DNA of 5,117 nt. Origin: Ruminococcaceae bacterium UBA4306. GTDB lineage: Bacteria > Bacillota > Clostridia > Oscillospirales > Acutalibacteraceae. The DNA lies in the NCBI GenBank assembly GCA_002394725.1, contig DGUQ01000182.1:1-5117 (forward strand), given 5' to 3'. Made by a program: the position numbers and the translations under genes. The notes below the pieces were generated by a model. The model was not told where the DNA came from. It saw nothing but the letters and a program-made list of their open reading frames with translations, and made no database searches. Positions 1-5,117 of this stretch are shown in pieces (the first letter of the stretch is position 1; each line of letters opens with the position of its first letter).

Positions 1-1127
1 TACGCGGAGAACAGCTGGTTCATGGTGTTGCTGTGATCGGAACGGGTCTTGCCCTCGCCGATACCCTTGTCCTTGAGTCGGGACAGTGAGGGCAGTACAT
101 CGATCGGAGGCGCGACATTCTTGCGGTACAGCTCACGGGACAGGATGATCTGACCCTCGGTGATATAGCCGGTCAAATCGGGGATCGGATGGGTCTTGTC
201 GTCTTCGGGCATGGTCAGGATCGGGATCAGCGTGATAGAGCCCTTCTTCCCTTTCTGACGACCGGCTCTCTCATATAAGGTCGCAAGGTCGGTATACATA
301 TAGCCGGGGTAACCACGTCGGCCGGGTACCTCTTTACGCGCGGCGGATACCTCTCGCAGCGCGTCGGCGTAGTTGGTGATATCGGTCATGATGACCAGTA
401 CGTGCATATCCGCTTCAAATGCCAGATACTCCGCGGCGGTCAGCGCCATACGGGGCGTGGAGATTCGCTCGATCGCAGGGTCATTCGCCAGATTGACGAA
501 CATGACGGTACGGTCGATCGCGCCGGTCTCCTTGAAGCTCTCGATGAAGTAGTTGGCTTCCTCAAAGGTGATACCCATCGCGGCAAATACGACCGCGAAC
601 TGTTCATCGGTACCGCGTACCTTCGCCTGACGGGCGATCTGCGCCGCTAACTGCGCGTGCGGCAGACCGGACGCGGAGAAGATCGGCAGCTTCTGACCTC
701 TGACCAGTGTGTTCAGACCGTCGATGGCGGAAATACCGGTCTGGATAAACTCCTGCGGATAGTTACGCGCATAGGGATTCATCGGCAGACCGTTGATATC
801 CATGCGTTTCTCGGGCAGGATATCGGGGCCGCCGTCGATCGGCTTACCCATGCCGTCAAAAACACGGGACAGCATATCGGTGGAAACGCCCAGCTCCATC
901 GATTTGCCTAAAAAACGCACCTTGGAATTGGAGAGATTGATGCCTGCCGCGGAATCAAACAGCTGTACCAGCGCGTCTTCGCCGTTGATTTCGAGCACCT
1001 TACAGCGTCTGACTTCACCGGACGCAAGCTCGATCTCGCCCAGATCATTGTAGTTGACGTCGCTGACGCCCTTGACGAGCATCAAAGGGCCTGCTACTTC
1101 CTGGATCGTCCTGTATTCCTTCGGCAT
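1..1127 (-). CDS. ntpB: V/A-type ATP synthase subunit B (non-catalytic nucleotide-binding subunit), 3' end cut by window
   Basis: Subunit B alternates with subunit A in the A3B3 head of the V1/A1 sector, and the three A-B interfaces hold the catalytic sites. The start codon is the ATG at 1125-1127, giving [20 protein letters not shown], a typical B-subunit N-terminus. The 375 complete codons seen cover the N-terminal barrel (about 1-75) and most of the nucleotide-binding domain. The P-loop position is degenerate ([10 protein letters not shown], about 150-159, no GKT/GKS), as expected for a B subunit that does not itself hydrolyse [14 protein letters not shown] (184-194) and a [18 protein letters not shown] stretch (273-290) are family hallmarks. 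Arg350 in PSLSR aligns with the arginine finger described for E. hirae NtpB R350. Family members run to about 460 residues, so roughly 85-95 C-terminal residues lie beyond base 1. The start is two bases after the A stop. Its Shine-Dalgarno AGGAG (1138-1142) lies inside the last codons of A, pointing to coupled translation. Confidence 0.97.
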   Translation of the reverse strand, partial: MPKEYRTIQEVAGPLMLVKGVSDVNYNDLGEIELASGEVRRCKVLEINGEDALVQLFDSAAGINLSNSKVRFLGKSMELGVSTDMLSRVFDGMGKPIDGGPDILPEKRMDINGLPMNPYARNYPQEFIQTGISAIDGLNTLVRGQKLPIFSASGLPHAQLAAQIARQAKVRGTDEQFAVVFAAMGITFEEANYFIESFKETGAIDRTVMFVNLANDPAIERISTPRMALTAAEYLAFEADMHVLVIMTDITNYADALREVSAARKEVPGRRGYPGYMYTDLATLYERAGRQKGKKGSITLIPILTMPEDDKTHPIPDLTGYITEGQIILSRELYRKNVAPPIDVLPSLSRLKDKGIGEGKTRSDHSNTMNQLFSA

Positions 1128-1129
1128 GA

Positions 1130-2899
1130 TCATTCATCTCCTTTCTTGATGATATTGTCGATGTCCACATCCAGATTATGGAGGATATCCTGATAATTCT
1201 GATCGATCTCATCCTCGTGGACATATTTGAAACGTCCGATACGCTCACGGATGGGCATGTTGATCAGCAGATTCAGCTGAGCGCCCTTATCCAGAGCGGC
1301 GACGCTTTTATCATAGAACGCCATGACAAGCTGCATCATAAGATACTGCTTGTTCAGGGTCGTATAGGTATCGATTTCATGGAACGCGTTCTGGTGGAGG
1401 AAGTCCTCACGAATGGAACGAGCCGCCTCGAGCTTGATACGGTCGATATCGGACAGCGCGTCCATACCGACGAGCTTGACAATCTCTTCGAGCTCGCTCT
1501 CCTCCTGTAACAGCGCCATCACTCTCGCGCGCAAGTCCATCCAATCGGGAGCGACATTCTCCTTGTACCAGTTCGCCATGGTATCGACGTACAGTGAATA
1601 GGAGGTCAGCCAGTTGACAGCCGGGAAGTGACGCTTATAGGCAAGCCCTGCGTCCAGACCCCAGAACACCTTGACGATACGCAAGGTAGCCTGCGATACC
1701 GGCTCGGAGATATCACCGCCGGGAGGCGATACGGCGCCGATGACGGAAAGGGAACCCTCCTGCTTTTCACTGCCGAGCGTGATAACACGACCGGCACGCT
1801 CATAGAACTGAGCAAGTCGGGAGCCGAGGTACGCAGGATAGCCCTCTTCACCGGGCATCTCTTCCAAACGACCGGACATCTCACGCAGCGCCTCTGCCCA
1901 ACGGGAGGTGGAATCCGCCATCAAAGCGACGGAATAGCCCATATCACGGAAGTATTCGGCGATGGTGATACCGGTATAGATCGAGGCCTCACGCGCCGCA
2001 ACAGGCATATCGGAGGTGTTGGCGATCAGAACGGTACGCTCCATCAGGCTGTGCCCCGTTTTCGGGTCGAGCAGCTCGGGGAACTCATTCAAAACGTCGG
2101 TCATCTCGTTGCCGCGCTCACCGCAGCCGATGTAGACGACGATATCAGCCTCTGCCCATTTCGCCAGCTGATGCTGTACAACGGTCTTACCGGAACCGAA
2201 CGGACCGGGTACGGAAGCAACGCCGCCCTTCGCGATCGGGAACAGCGTATCGATCACGCGCTGACCGGTGATCAGCGGCATATCGGGAGAGAGCTTTTGC
2301 TTATAGGGTCTGCCGATACGGACAGGCCACTTCTGCATCAGGGACAGCTCATGCTTCTCCCCTTTGTCATCTTCTACTATCGCGACAGTATCGGTGACTT
2401 TATATTCACCGCTGTTGATCTCCTTGATCGTGCCGCTGACGCCTGCCGGCACCATGATCTTGTGCAGAACGATATCGGTCTCCTGTACGGTACCGATCAC
2501 ATCACCGCCGGTGACCTTATCGCCGACTTTGGCGGTTGCGCTGAACTGCCATACCCTGTCGCGTTTCAACGCAGGTACAGAGATGCCGCGGCTGAGATTG
2601 TTGCCGCTGACCTTCATGATGTCGTCCAGCGGTCTTTGGATACCGTCGTAGATACTCTCGATCAGTCCGGGACCGAGTTCGACGGAAAGCTGATTGCCGG
2701 TAGAAACAACAGGCTCGCCGGGACCGAGACCCGAGGTCTCCTCATAGACCTGGATAGACGCACGATCGCCGTGCATCTCGATGACCTCGCCGATCAGGTT
2801 CATGTTGGATACATGGACAACGTCGAACATATTGCAATCGCGCATACCCTCGGCGATAACCAGCGGACCGGCTACCTTCTTAATTACACCTGTACTCAT
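1130..2899 (-). CDS. ntpA: V/A-type ATP synthase subunit A (catalytic subunit), complete
   Basis: Catalytic subunit of the soluble V1/A1 head, which binds ATP at each of the three A-B interfaces and couples hydrolysis or synthesis to rotation of the central stalk. The protein is 589 residues, normal for the family (about 580-600). Seen in order: N-terminal barrel (about 1-70, starting [19 protein letters not shown]); the A-specific non-homologous bulge region (about 113-190); the Walker A loop GPFGSGKT (232-239) with Lys238; CGERGNEM (259-266) with the catalytic Glu261 and Arg262; [14 protein letters not shown] (327-340); and [12 protein letters not shown] (350-361). A helical C-terminal domain follows. 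Phe425 is also present. The numbering of K238, E261, R262 and F425 agrees with that of E. hirae NtpA, so no catalytic residue is missing and there is no intein. The ATG at 2897-2899 has a CAAAGGA ribosome binding site 10 bases upstream (2910-2916). Unlike the other genes, A is separated from its upstream neighbour by about 180 non-coding bases. Confidence 0.99.
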   Translation of the reverse strand: MSTGVIKKVAGPLVIAEGMRDCNMFDVVHVSNMNLIGEVIEMHGDRASIQVYEETSGLGPGEPVVSTGNQLSVELGPGLIESIYDGIQRPLDDIMKVSGNNLSRGISVPALKRDRVWQFSATAKVGDKVTGGDVIGTVQETDIVLHKIMVPAGVSGTIKEINSGEYKVTDTVAIVEDDKGEKHELSLMQKWPVRIGRPYKQKLSPDMPLITGQRVIDTLFPIAKGGVASVPGPFGSGKTVVQHQLAKWAEADIVVYIGCGERGNEMTDVLNEFPELLDPKTGHSLMERTVLIANTSDMPVAAREASIYTGITIAEYFRDMGYSVALMADSTSRWAEALREMSGRLEEMPGEEGYPAYLGSRLAQFYERAGRVITLGSEKQEGSLSVIGAVSPPGGDISEPVSQATLRIVKVFWGLDAGLAYKRHFPAVNWLTSYSLYVDTMANWYKENVAPDWMDLRARVMALLQEESELEEIVKLVGMDALSDIDRIKLEAARSIREDFLHQNAFHEIDTYTTLNKQYLMMQLVMAFYDKSVAALDKGAQLNLLINMPIRERIGRFKYVHEDEIDQNYQDILHNLDVDIDNIIKKGDE

Positions 2900-2909
2900 A
2901 ATGAATCAA

Positions 2910-2916
2910 TCCTTTG
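2910..2916 (-). promoter_or_regulatory. Ribosome binding site of subunit A
   Basis: CAAAGGA on the minus strand, with 10 bases between it and the A start codon. It lies just outside the heptamer-bounded repeat element, so A keeps an independent translation start even though coupling to F is broken by the gap. I saw no convincing -35/-10 promoter pair between F and A. Confidence 0.65.
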
Positions 2917-2920
2917 TATC

Positions 2921-2948
2921 GTGGTTAGTGATTAGTGTTCAGTGGTCA
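2921..2948 (+). repeat. Left arm: four tandem heptamers GTGnTYA
   Basis: Units at 2921-2927 (GTGGTTA), 2928-2934 (GTGATTA), 2935-2941 (GTGTTCA) and 2942-2948 (GTGGTCA). All keep GTG at positions 1-3, T at position 5 and A at position 7, while positions 4 and 6 vary. Confidence 0.8.
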
Positions 2949-2949
2949 G

Positions 2950-2975
2950 AAAAACCGGTGAAATCATTCAGCGGT
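2950..2975 (-). terminator. Hairpin followed by five T, possible weak terminator or attenuator
   Basis: On the operon strand, ACCG-C-TGAA, loop TGAT, TTCA-C-CGGT (2975 to 2954) forms a stem of eight pairs interrupted by one C-C mismatch. The stem's last T plus the next four bases give a run of five T (2954-2950), then C. This is the layout of an intrinsic terminator but the stem is short and half of it A-T, and the T-run is short. Because A and B lie downstream and must be expressed, at most partial termination is plausible. It could equally be just part of the repeat element's fold. Confidence 0.3.
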
Positions 2976-2984
2976 AATTACTGC

Positions 2985-2998
2985 CATCCACTATTCAC
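2985..2998 (-). repeat. Two degenerate internal heptamers
   Basis: On the minus strand GTGAATA followed by GTGGATG, adjacent and in the same orientation as the right arm. They resemble the arm consensus GTGnTYA but have A instead of T at position 5. They may be decayed copies or chance. Confidence 0.35.
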
Positions 2999-3015
2999 AC
3001 TATCTCTTCATAAAC

Positions 3016-3047
3016 GCTCCTGAGGAGCATGGACGAATTATCTCGTC
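3016..3047. other. Two adjacent small hairpins inside the repeat element
   Basis: GCTCC-TGA-GGAGC (3016-3028) is a perfect 5-pair stem with a 3-base loop. GACGA-ATTATC-TCGTC (3032-3047) is a perfect 5-pair stem with a 6-base loop. They are separated by three bases. Together with the hairpin at 2954-2975 they give the element a multi-stem interior closed by the heptamer arms. Confidence 0.55.
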
Positions 3048-3056
3048 ACACCATTC

Positions 3057-3084
3057 TGATCACTGATCACCGACCACTGATCAC
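3057..3084 (-). repeat. Right arm: four tandem heptamers, inverted relative to left arm
   Basis: On the minus strand from 3084 to 3057: GTGATCA, GTGGTCG, GTGATCA, GTGATCA. The first unit overlaps the TGA stop codon of subunit F (3081-3083). Three TGATCA palindromes occur here and none in the left arm. Confidence 0.8.
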
Positions 3085-3401
3085 TCGTTAAAAATATCGC
3101 TGCCGACGGCCTTTTCTACCGAGAGCTTCACTGCCGCCATGCCCTCGCCGGTATTACCGGTAACGCCCGGGATCAGGATGATCGCCGGAGAAGGCTCACT
3201 GCGATACTTTTCAATTTCTTTCTCTAAAAAGGAAGCGGCTGCCTCCGTGATATAAATAATGCTGTAGCTTTGACTTTGGCACAGTTTTCTGAACGCGGCT
3301 GTGTAATCTTGAGTAGGATCAAAAAAGTAGGTATCAAGACCGAGAGCGGCAAAGCCGTAGACGCTCTCTTTATCGCCGAAAACAGCTATTCTCTCAGACA
3401 T
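3081..3401 (-). CDS. ntpG: V/A-type ATP synthase subunit F (central stalk; NtpG in E. hirae naming)
   Basis: Small central-stalk subunit that binds subunit D and, with it, forms the rotor shaft in the A3B3 head. The protein is 106 residues, normal for the family (about 100-110). Seen: the N-terminal Rossmann-like start RIAVFGDKESVYGFAALGLD (4-23), carrying the family's GDxxSVxGF motif, and the C-terminal segment PGVTGNTGEGMAA (78-90) followed by KLSVEKAVGSDIF (92-104), the most conserved part of the family. The ATG (3399-3401) overlaps the end of the C gene (ATGTCTGA, 8 shared bases). A GAGGG ribosome binding site (3408-3412) lies six bases upstream, so translation is probably coupled to C. 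The stop codon falls inside the first heptamer of the inverted-repeat element, so the last residue or two may have been changed by its arrival. This last point is inference. The gene is also called atpF or vatF elsewhere. Confidence 0.96.
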   Translation of the reverse strand: MSERIAVFGDKESVYGFAALGLDTYFFDPTQDYTAAFRKLCQSQSYSIIYITEAAASFLEKEIEKYRSEPSPAIILIPGVTGNTGEGMAAVKLSVEKAVGSDIFNE

Positions 3402-4362
3402 ACATATCCCTCAGTCTTTCTTTGATCGTATTCTCGGACAGATTATTGAGCTTGGCGGAGAGGATCATCCGCACCGCCTTGATCTCATTTTGTCGCGCGA
3501 TGATATACGCCACAACGGGCCCGATGCCGAAGGGCTCCCGTTTTTGGGGTTTCATGGCGTCTGTCATATAATCGTCGCACCATTTCTCAAAGGCGGACAT
3601 CGAGGTTTCGATCGCGTCAACAGCGGAACGATAGTCGGTCGTCAAAAGATAATTGATGACCTCTTCCCTGCTCTCAGAAGCCGCCCGTGCCAATCTTTCG
3701 GCATCCAGCGTGTCGCACACAGCTAACGCTCTGCGGATGAAATCGAGCTTTTTCTTCGTATTCGCGCATCGGATCGCGATCTTGATATCCGCCGCCGCGA
3801 CAAACAACTCGCAGTACAGGCGGATCATATCGCTGTCGCTCTCCTTACCGAGCCGATAAACATGCTCCATGCACGCCTTATCCACGATGATATCGCAGAG
3901 CTGACCGTCGGAGGTCTGCAACAGCGTTGTCATCGCCTCCTGAGCGACGTCCTGCATATACTCGGGCAGATTGCCGTAATCACGCGTTTTGATCGCCTGA
4001 TAGAGCGCCTGCGCGTCTTCTACGGAATCCTCGATCAATAAGCCGTCGGGCTCCATATCGCGCGTGATACACTTCAAGATGACTTTAAGATTATGATAAT
4101 CATTCGGGATCAACAAAAAGTTGAGCACACTGATATCATCGATCGTCTCACGGATGAACTCCCAGAGCTTGTTTTCTTCGATAGAAAGCAGCTCCTCGGG
4201 TCGGCAATCGGAATTATCGCCCCAGCCTTTATCGCGCAGCAAACGCATAACTGCGTCCACGTCCGCAGACAGTAATAAAGCGTTGAGATCGGCGTCGGAA
4301 AGCAGTTTTGTCTCTTTGAATCTGATACGAGCCACAGCATATGTAAAATCCTGCTGCATCAT
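3394..4362 (-). CDS. ntpC: V/A-type ATP synthase subunit C (d-type, rotor seat on the c-ring)
   Basis: Funnel-shaped all-helical protein that links the D-F central shaft to the top of the membrane c-ring. The protein is 322 residues, matching the usual 320-340. Family signatures are the N-terminal YAVARIRFKETKLLS (8-22) followed by a short repeat-like segment ending RLLRDKGWG, the middle NDYHNLKVILK, and the C-terminal ARQNEIKAVRMILSAKLNNL stretch ending in ERLRDMYV. Two start codons are adjacent (4360-4362 and 4357-4359). The strong AAGGAGG (4366-4372) leaves only three bases before the first and six before the second, so the second Met may be the true start (321 residues). The gene begins 11 bases after the stop of E, and its end overlaps F by 8 bases. 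No membrane segment is seen, in keeping with a peripheral rotor part. Confidence 0.96.
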   Translation of the reverse strand: MMQQDFTYAVARIRFKETKLLSDADLNALLLSADVDAVMRLLRDKGWGDNSDCRPEELLSIEENKLWEFIRETIDDISVLNFLLIPNDYHNLKVILKCITRDMEPDGLLIEDSVEDAQALYQAIKTRDYGNLPEYMQDVAQEAMTTLLQTSDGQLCDIIVDKACMEHVYRLGKESDSDMIRLYCELFVAAADIKIAIRCANTKKKLDFIRRALAVCDTLDAERLARAASESREEVINYLLTTDYRSAVDAIETSMSAFEKWCDDYMTDAMKPQKREPFGIGPVVAYIIARQNEIKAVRMILSAKLNNLSENTIKERLRDMYV

Positions 4363-4365
4363 AAC

Positions 4366-4372
4366 CCTCCTT
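4366..4372 (-). promoter_or_regulatory. Ribosome binding site of subunit C, decides between two start codons
   Basis: AAGGAGG on the minus strand, nearly a perfect match to the anti-Shine-Dalgarno. It sits in the 11-base gap after the E stop. Spacing is three bases to the first ATG and six to the second, which favours the second. Confidence 0.8.
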
Positions 4373-4373
4373 A

Positions 4374-4955
4374 TCAGAACAACAGCCTGCCGGCCTTGTC
4401 GGAGAGCTCCTCCGCTTCACCGGCAAAGATCGCGTCAAAAGAACAATTCTGCTCAATGCCGCCGTATTGCAGGATAAAACCGGCGTCGATGGGAGCAGGC
4501 TGATCCGCCGGATCAATACTGCCCTTCGCCGCCTGATTCAACTCACCCGAAAAATCGGCAGGTAACCGTCGAATGTCGTTTTCGCCGAAAAAGATCACGC
4601 CGTCTTCTTCCATAGAATACTTGGAGACCATGCTTTTGATGAGCGTGAAGTACTCGTCATCGGGCAGATTCTTAGCCGCTGACAAGCCCTCGTTGAGCAT
4701 GGTATTGATGATCTGCTGCTTGGTGTACAGCATGACGCGTTTTTCTTCAAGATCCGCGGCGGAATCACCGCGTTTTTTGATATCCGCGACATGAGCGGCA
4801 GTCCTGTCCTTACCGTCGGCAAGGATCTGATCCGCCTGTTTTTGCGCGTCGGAGATGATGGCATCCGCCTTTTGACGCGCCTGAGCGAGCACGGAATCGC
4901 AGTACTGAGCCGTGTCGTTTTCTATCTCTTGTATGATTTTATCAATACCGGACAT
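4374..4955 (-). CDS. ntpE: V/A-type ATP synthase subunit E (peripheral stalk)
   Basis: Stator subunit: its long N-terminal helix pairs with the other stalk subunit (NtpF in E. hirae, called G or H elsewhere), and its C-terminal globular domain caps the A3B3 head through subunit B. The protein is 193 residues, within the usual 185-205. Residues 1 to about 80 are rich in Ala, Lys, Asp, Glu and Gln with heptad-like spacing (for example ARQKADAIISDAQKQADQIL), consistent with a right-handed or ordinary coiled coil. The C-terminal family signature GFILQYGGIEQNCSFDAIF (159-177) is followed by an ending close to DKAGRLLF, as in known E subunits. The ATG at 4953-4955 has GGAGA (4961-4965) five bases upstream, inside the 12-base gap after K. 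There is no signal peptide or membrane span. Confidence 0.95.
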   Translation of the reverse strand: MSGIDKIIQEIENDTAQYCDSVLAQARQKADAIISDAQKQADQILADGKDRTAAHVADIKKRGDSAADLEEKRVMLYTKQQIINTMLNEGLSAAKNLPDDEYFTLIKSMVSKYSMEEDGVIFFGENDIRRLPADFSGELNQAAKGSIDPADQPAPIDAGFILQYGGIEQNCSFDAIFAGEAEELSDKAGRLLF

Positions 4956-4967
4956 AATTTTCTCCGA

Positions 4968-5117
4968 TCACATACCGGCAATGCCGATAATAGCAAGCAT
5001 AGAGATAAGCAGAGCAAGGATAGCGTAGGTCTCAACCATTGCGGGCATAAGGATAGCCTTACCGAACTGATCGGGCTTTTTGGCTACGGTACCGATACCT
5101 GCGACAGCGCACTTGCT
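4968..5117 (-). CDS. ntpK: V/A-type ATP synthase subunit K (c-ring proteolipid), 5' end outside window
   Basis: Membrane proteolipid whose copies form the rotating c-ring. Only the last 49 codons and the TGA stop (4968-4970) are in the window; the gene enters from base 5117 without a start. The fragment reads SKCAVAGIGTVAKKPDQFGK and then a hydrophobic C-terminal helix, AILMPAMVETYAILALLISM and on to IGIAGM. The Glu of VETYAIL (fragment residue 29) is at the position of the ion-carrying carboxylate in this family. The loop with KKPDQFGK would face the cytoplasm and contact subunit C or the stalk. The fragment is compatible with a single-hairpin (about 80-170 residue) c subunit, but copy number of hairpins cannot be judged from here. 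The next gene, E, starts 12 bases after the stop. It is too short for routine ORF finding but clearly real. Confidence 0.93.
   Translation of the reverse strand, partial: SKCAVAGIGTVAKKPDQFGKAILMPAMVETYAILALLISMLAIIGIAGM

Larger units (their letters stand above)
2921..3084. repeat. Inverted-repeat element with 4x7-bp arms, MITE/REP-like, inside the operon
   Basis: A 164-base stretch filling almost all of the gap between subunits F and A. Each end is a 28-base arm of exactly four heptamers, and the arms point in opposite directions. Read outward-in, the left arm (2921-2948) is GTGGTTA, GTGATTA, GTGTTCA, GTGGTCA. The right arm, read on the minus strand from 3084, is GTGATCA, GTGGTCG, GTGATCA, GTGATCA. 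The arms match at 21 of 28 positions. As a + strand RNA, four of the seven differences become G-U pairs; on the operon strand only two do. The interior holds three short hairpins and two further degenerate heptamers (2985-2998). I see no ORF of note. Such structure fits a small non-autonomous mobile repeat or a dispersed structured RNA. A 2-base direct TC flanks both ends, too short to count as a target duplication. The family identity is unknown to me. Confidence 0.7.

Noticed and set aside
402..1053. Overlapping + strand open frames of 80-86 codons opposite subunit B
   Set aside because: They are antisense to conserved B-subunit sequence, have Arg/Asp/Gly-rich low-information translations, and lack ribosome binding sites tied to their starts.
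1045..1248. 67-codon minus-strand frame spanning the A-B junction
   Set aside because: It reads across the end of A and start of B in another frame. The B start at 1127 with its Shine-Dalgarno explains the region.
2232..2580. Possible intein or insertion in subunit A after the P-loop or in the bulge domain
   Set aside because: The protein is 589 residues, and key residues K238, E261 and F425 keep the numbering of the E. hirae protein, so nothing is inserted.
1628..2935. 435-codon open frame on the + strand opposite subunit A
   Set aside because: It lies exactly antisense to a clear, full-length catalytic subunit gene and shows no family motifs. Codon preference in A that avoids reverse-complement stops explains it.
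2971..2984. Near-perfect 14-base palindrome around GTAATTAC as an operator site
   Set aside because: It has one G-T break, overlaps the hairpin at 2954-2975, and no promoter is visible nearby. Chance or part of the element's fold is as likely.
2781..3023. 80-codon + strand frame covering part of the F-A gap
   Set aside because: It starts inside antisense subunit A and has no ribosome binding site or recognisable protein. It is a by-product of the repeat element and antisense sequence.
2921..3084. CRISPR array or riboswitch in the F-A gap
   Set aside because: The repeat units are 7 bases with no spacers, and no known riboswitch core was recognised. The arms are inverted, not direct, relative to each other.

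Overview
The window is the central part of a bacterial V/A-type ATPase (A-type ATP synthase, 'ntp' or 'atp' V-type) operon. All genes lie on the minus strand, so transcription runs from base 5117 towards base 1. In transcription order the genes are the c-ring proteolipid K (only its last 49 codons are in the window), peripheral stalk subunit E, central-stalk cap subunit C (d-type), central-stalk subunit F (NtpG), catalytic subunit A, and nucleotide-binding subunit B (first 375 codons, cut by the window edge). This K-E-C-G-A-B order is that of the Enterococcus hirae ntp operon and the Thermus/archaeal A-ATPase clusters. Subunit I and a stalk subunit are therefore expected beyond base 5117, and subunit D beyond base 1.

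The organism is most likely a member of the Clostridia (Bacillota), perhaps a gut-type Oscillospiraceae/Ruminococcus relative. This rests on the operon order, strong AGGAGG-type ribosome binding sites, the short 49-codon K fragment with an ETYAILALL helix typical of small bacterial proteolipids, and moderate GC content. It is an inference from style, not a match to a named genome.

Layout: 4968-5117 K (3' end); 4374-4955 E; 3394-4362 C; 3081-3401 F, overlapping C by 8 bases; 2900-3080 the only sizeable non-coding gap; 1130-2899 A; 1-1127 B, two bases after the A stop. Apart from the F-A gap, every junction is tight (12, 11, -8 and 2 bases), as expected for a translationally coupled operon. A and B form the catalytic hexamer, F and C belong to the rotor axle and its seat on the c-ring, E is part of the stator, and K carries the ion.

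The genes themselves are ordinary and complete where visible. The unusual part is the F-A gap. It holds a compact element of about 164 bases (2921-3084) bounded by two arms, each made of exactly four 7-base units of the form GTGnTYA, in inverted orientation. Between the arms are three small hairpins, and the one nearest subunit A is followed by a short T-run on the coding strand. The outer arm on the F side supplies the stop codon of F. It looks like a small MITE-like or REP-like repeat, possibly a structured RNA, inserted inside the operon. It is the best candidate in the window for something not covered by standard annotation.
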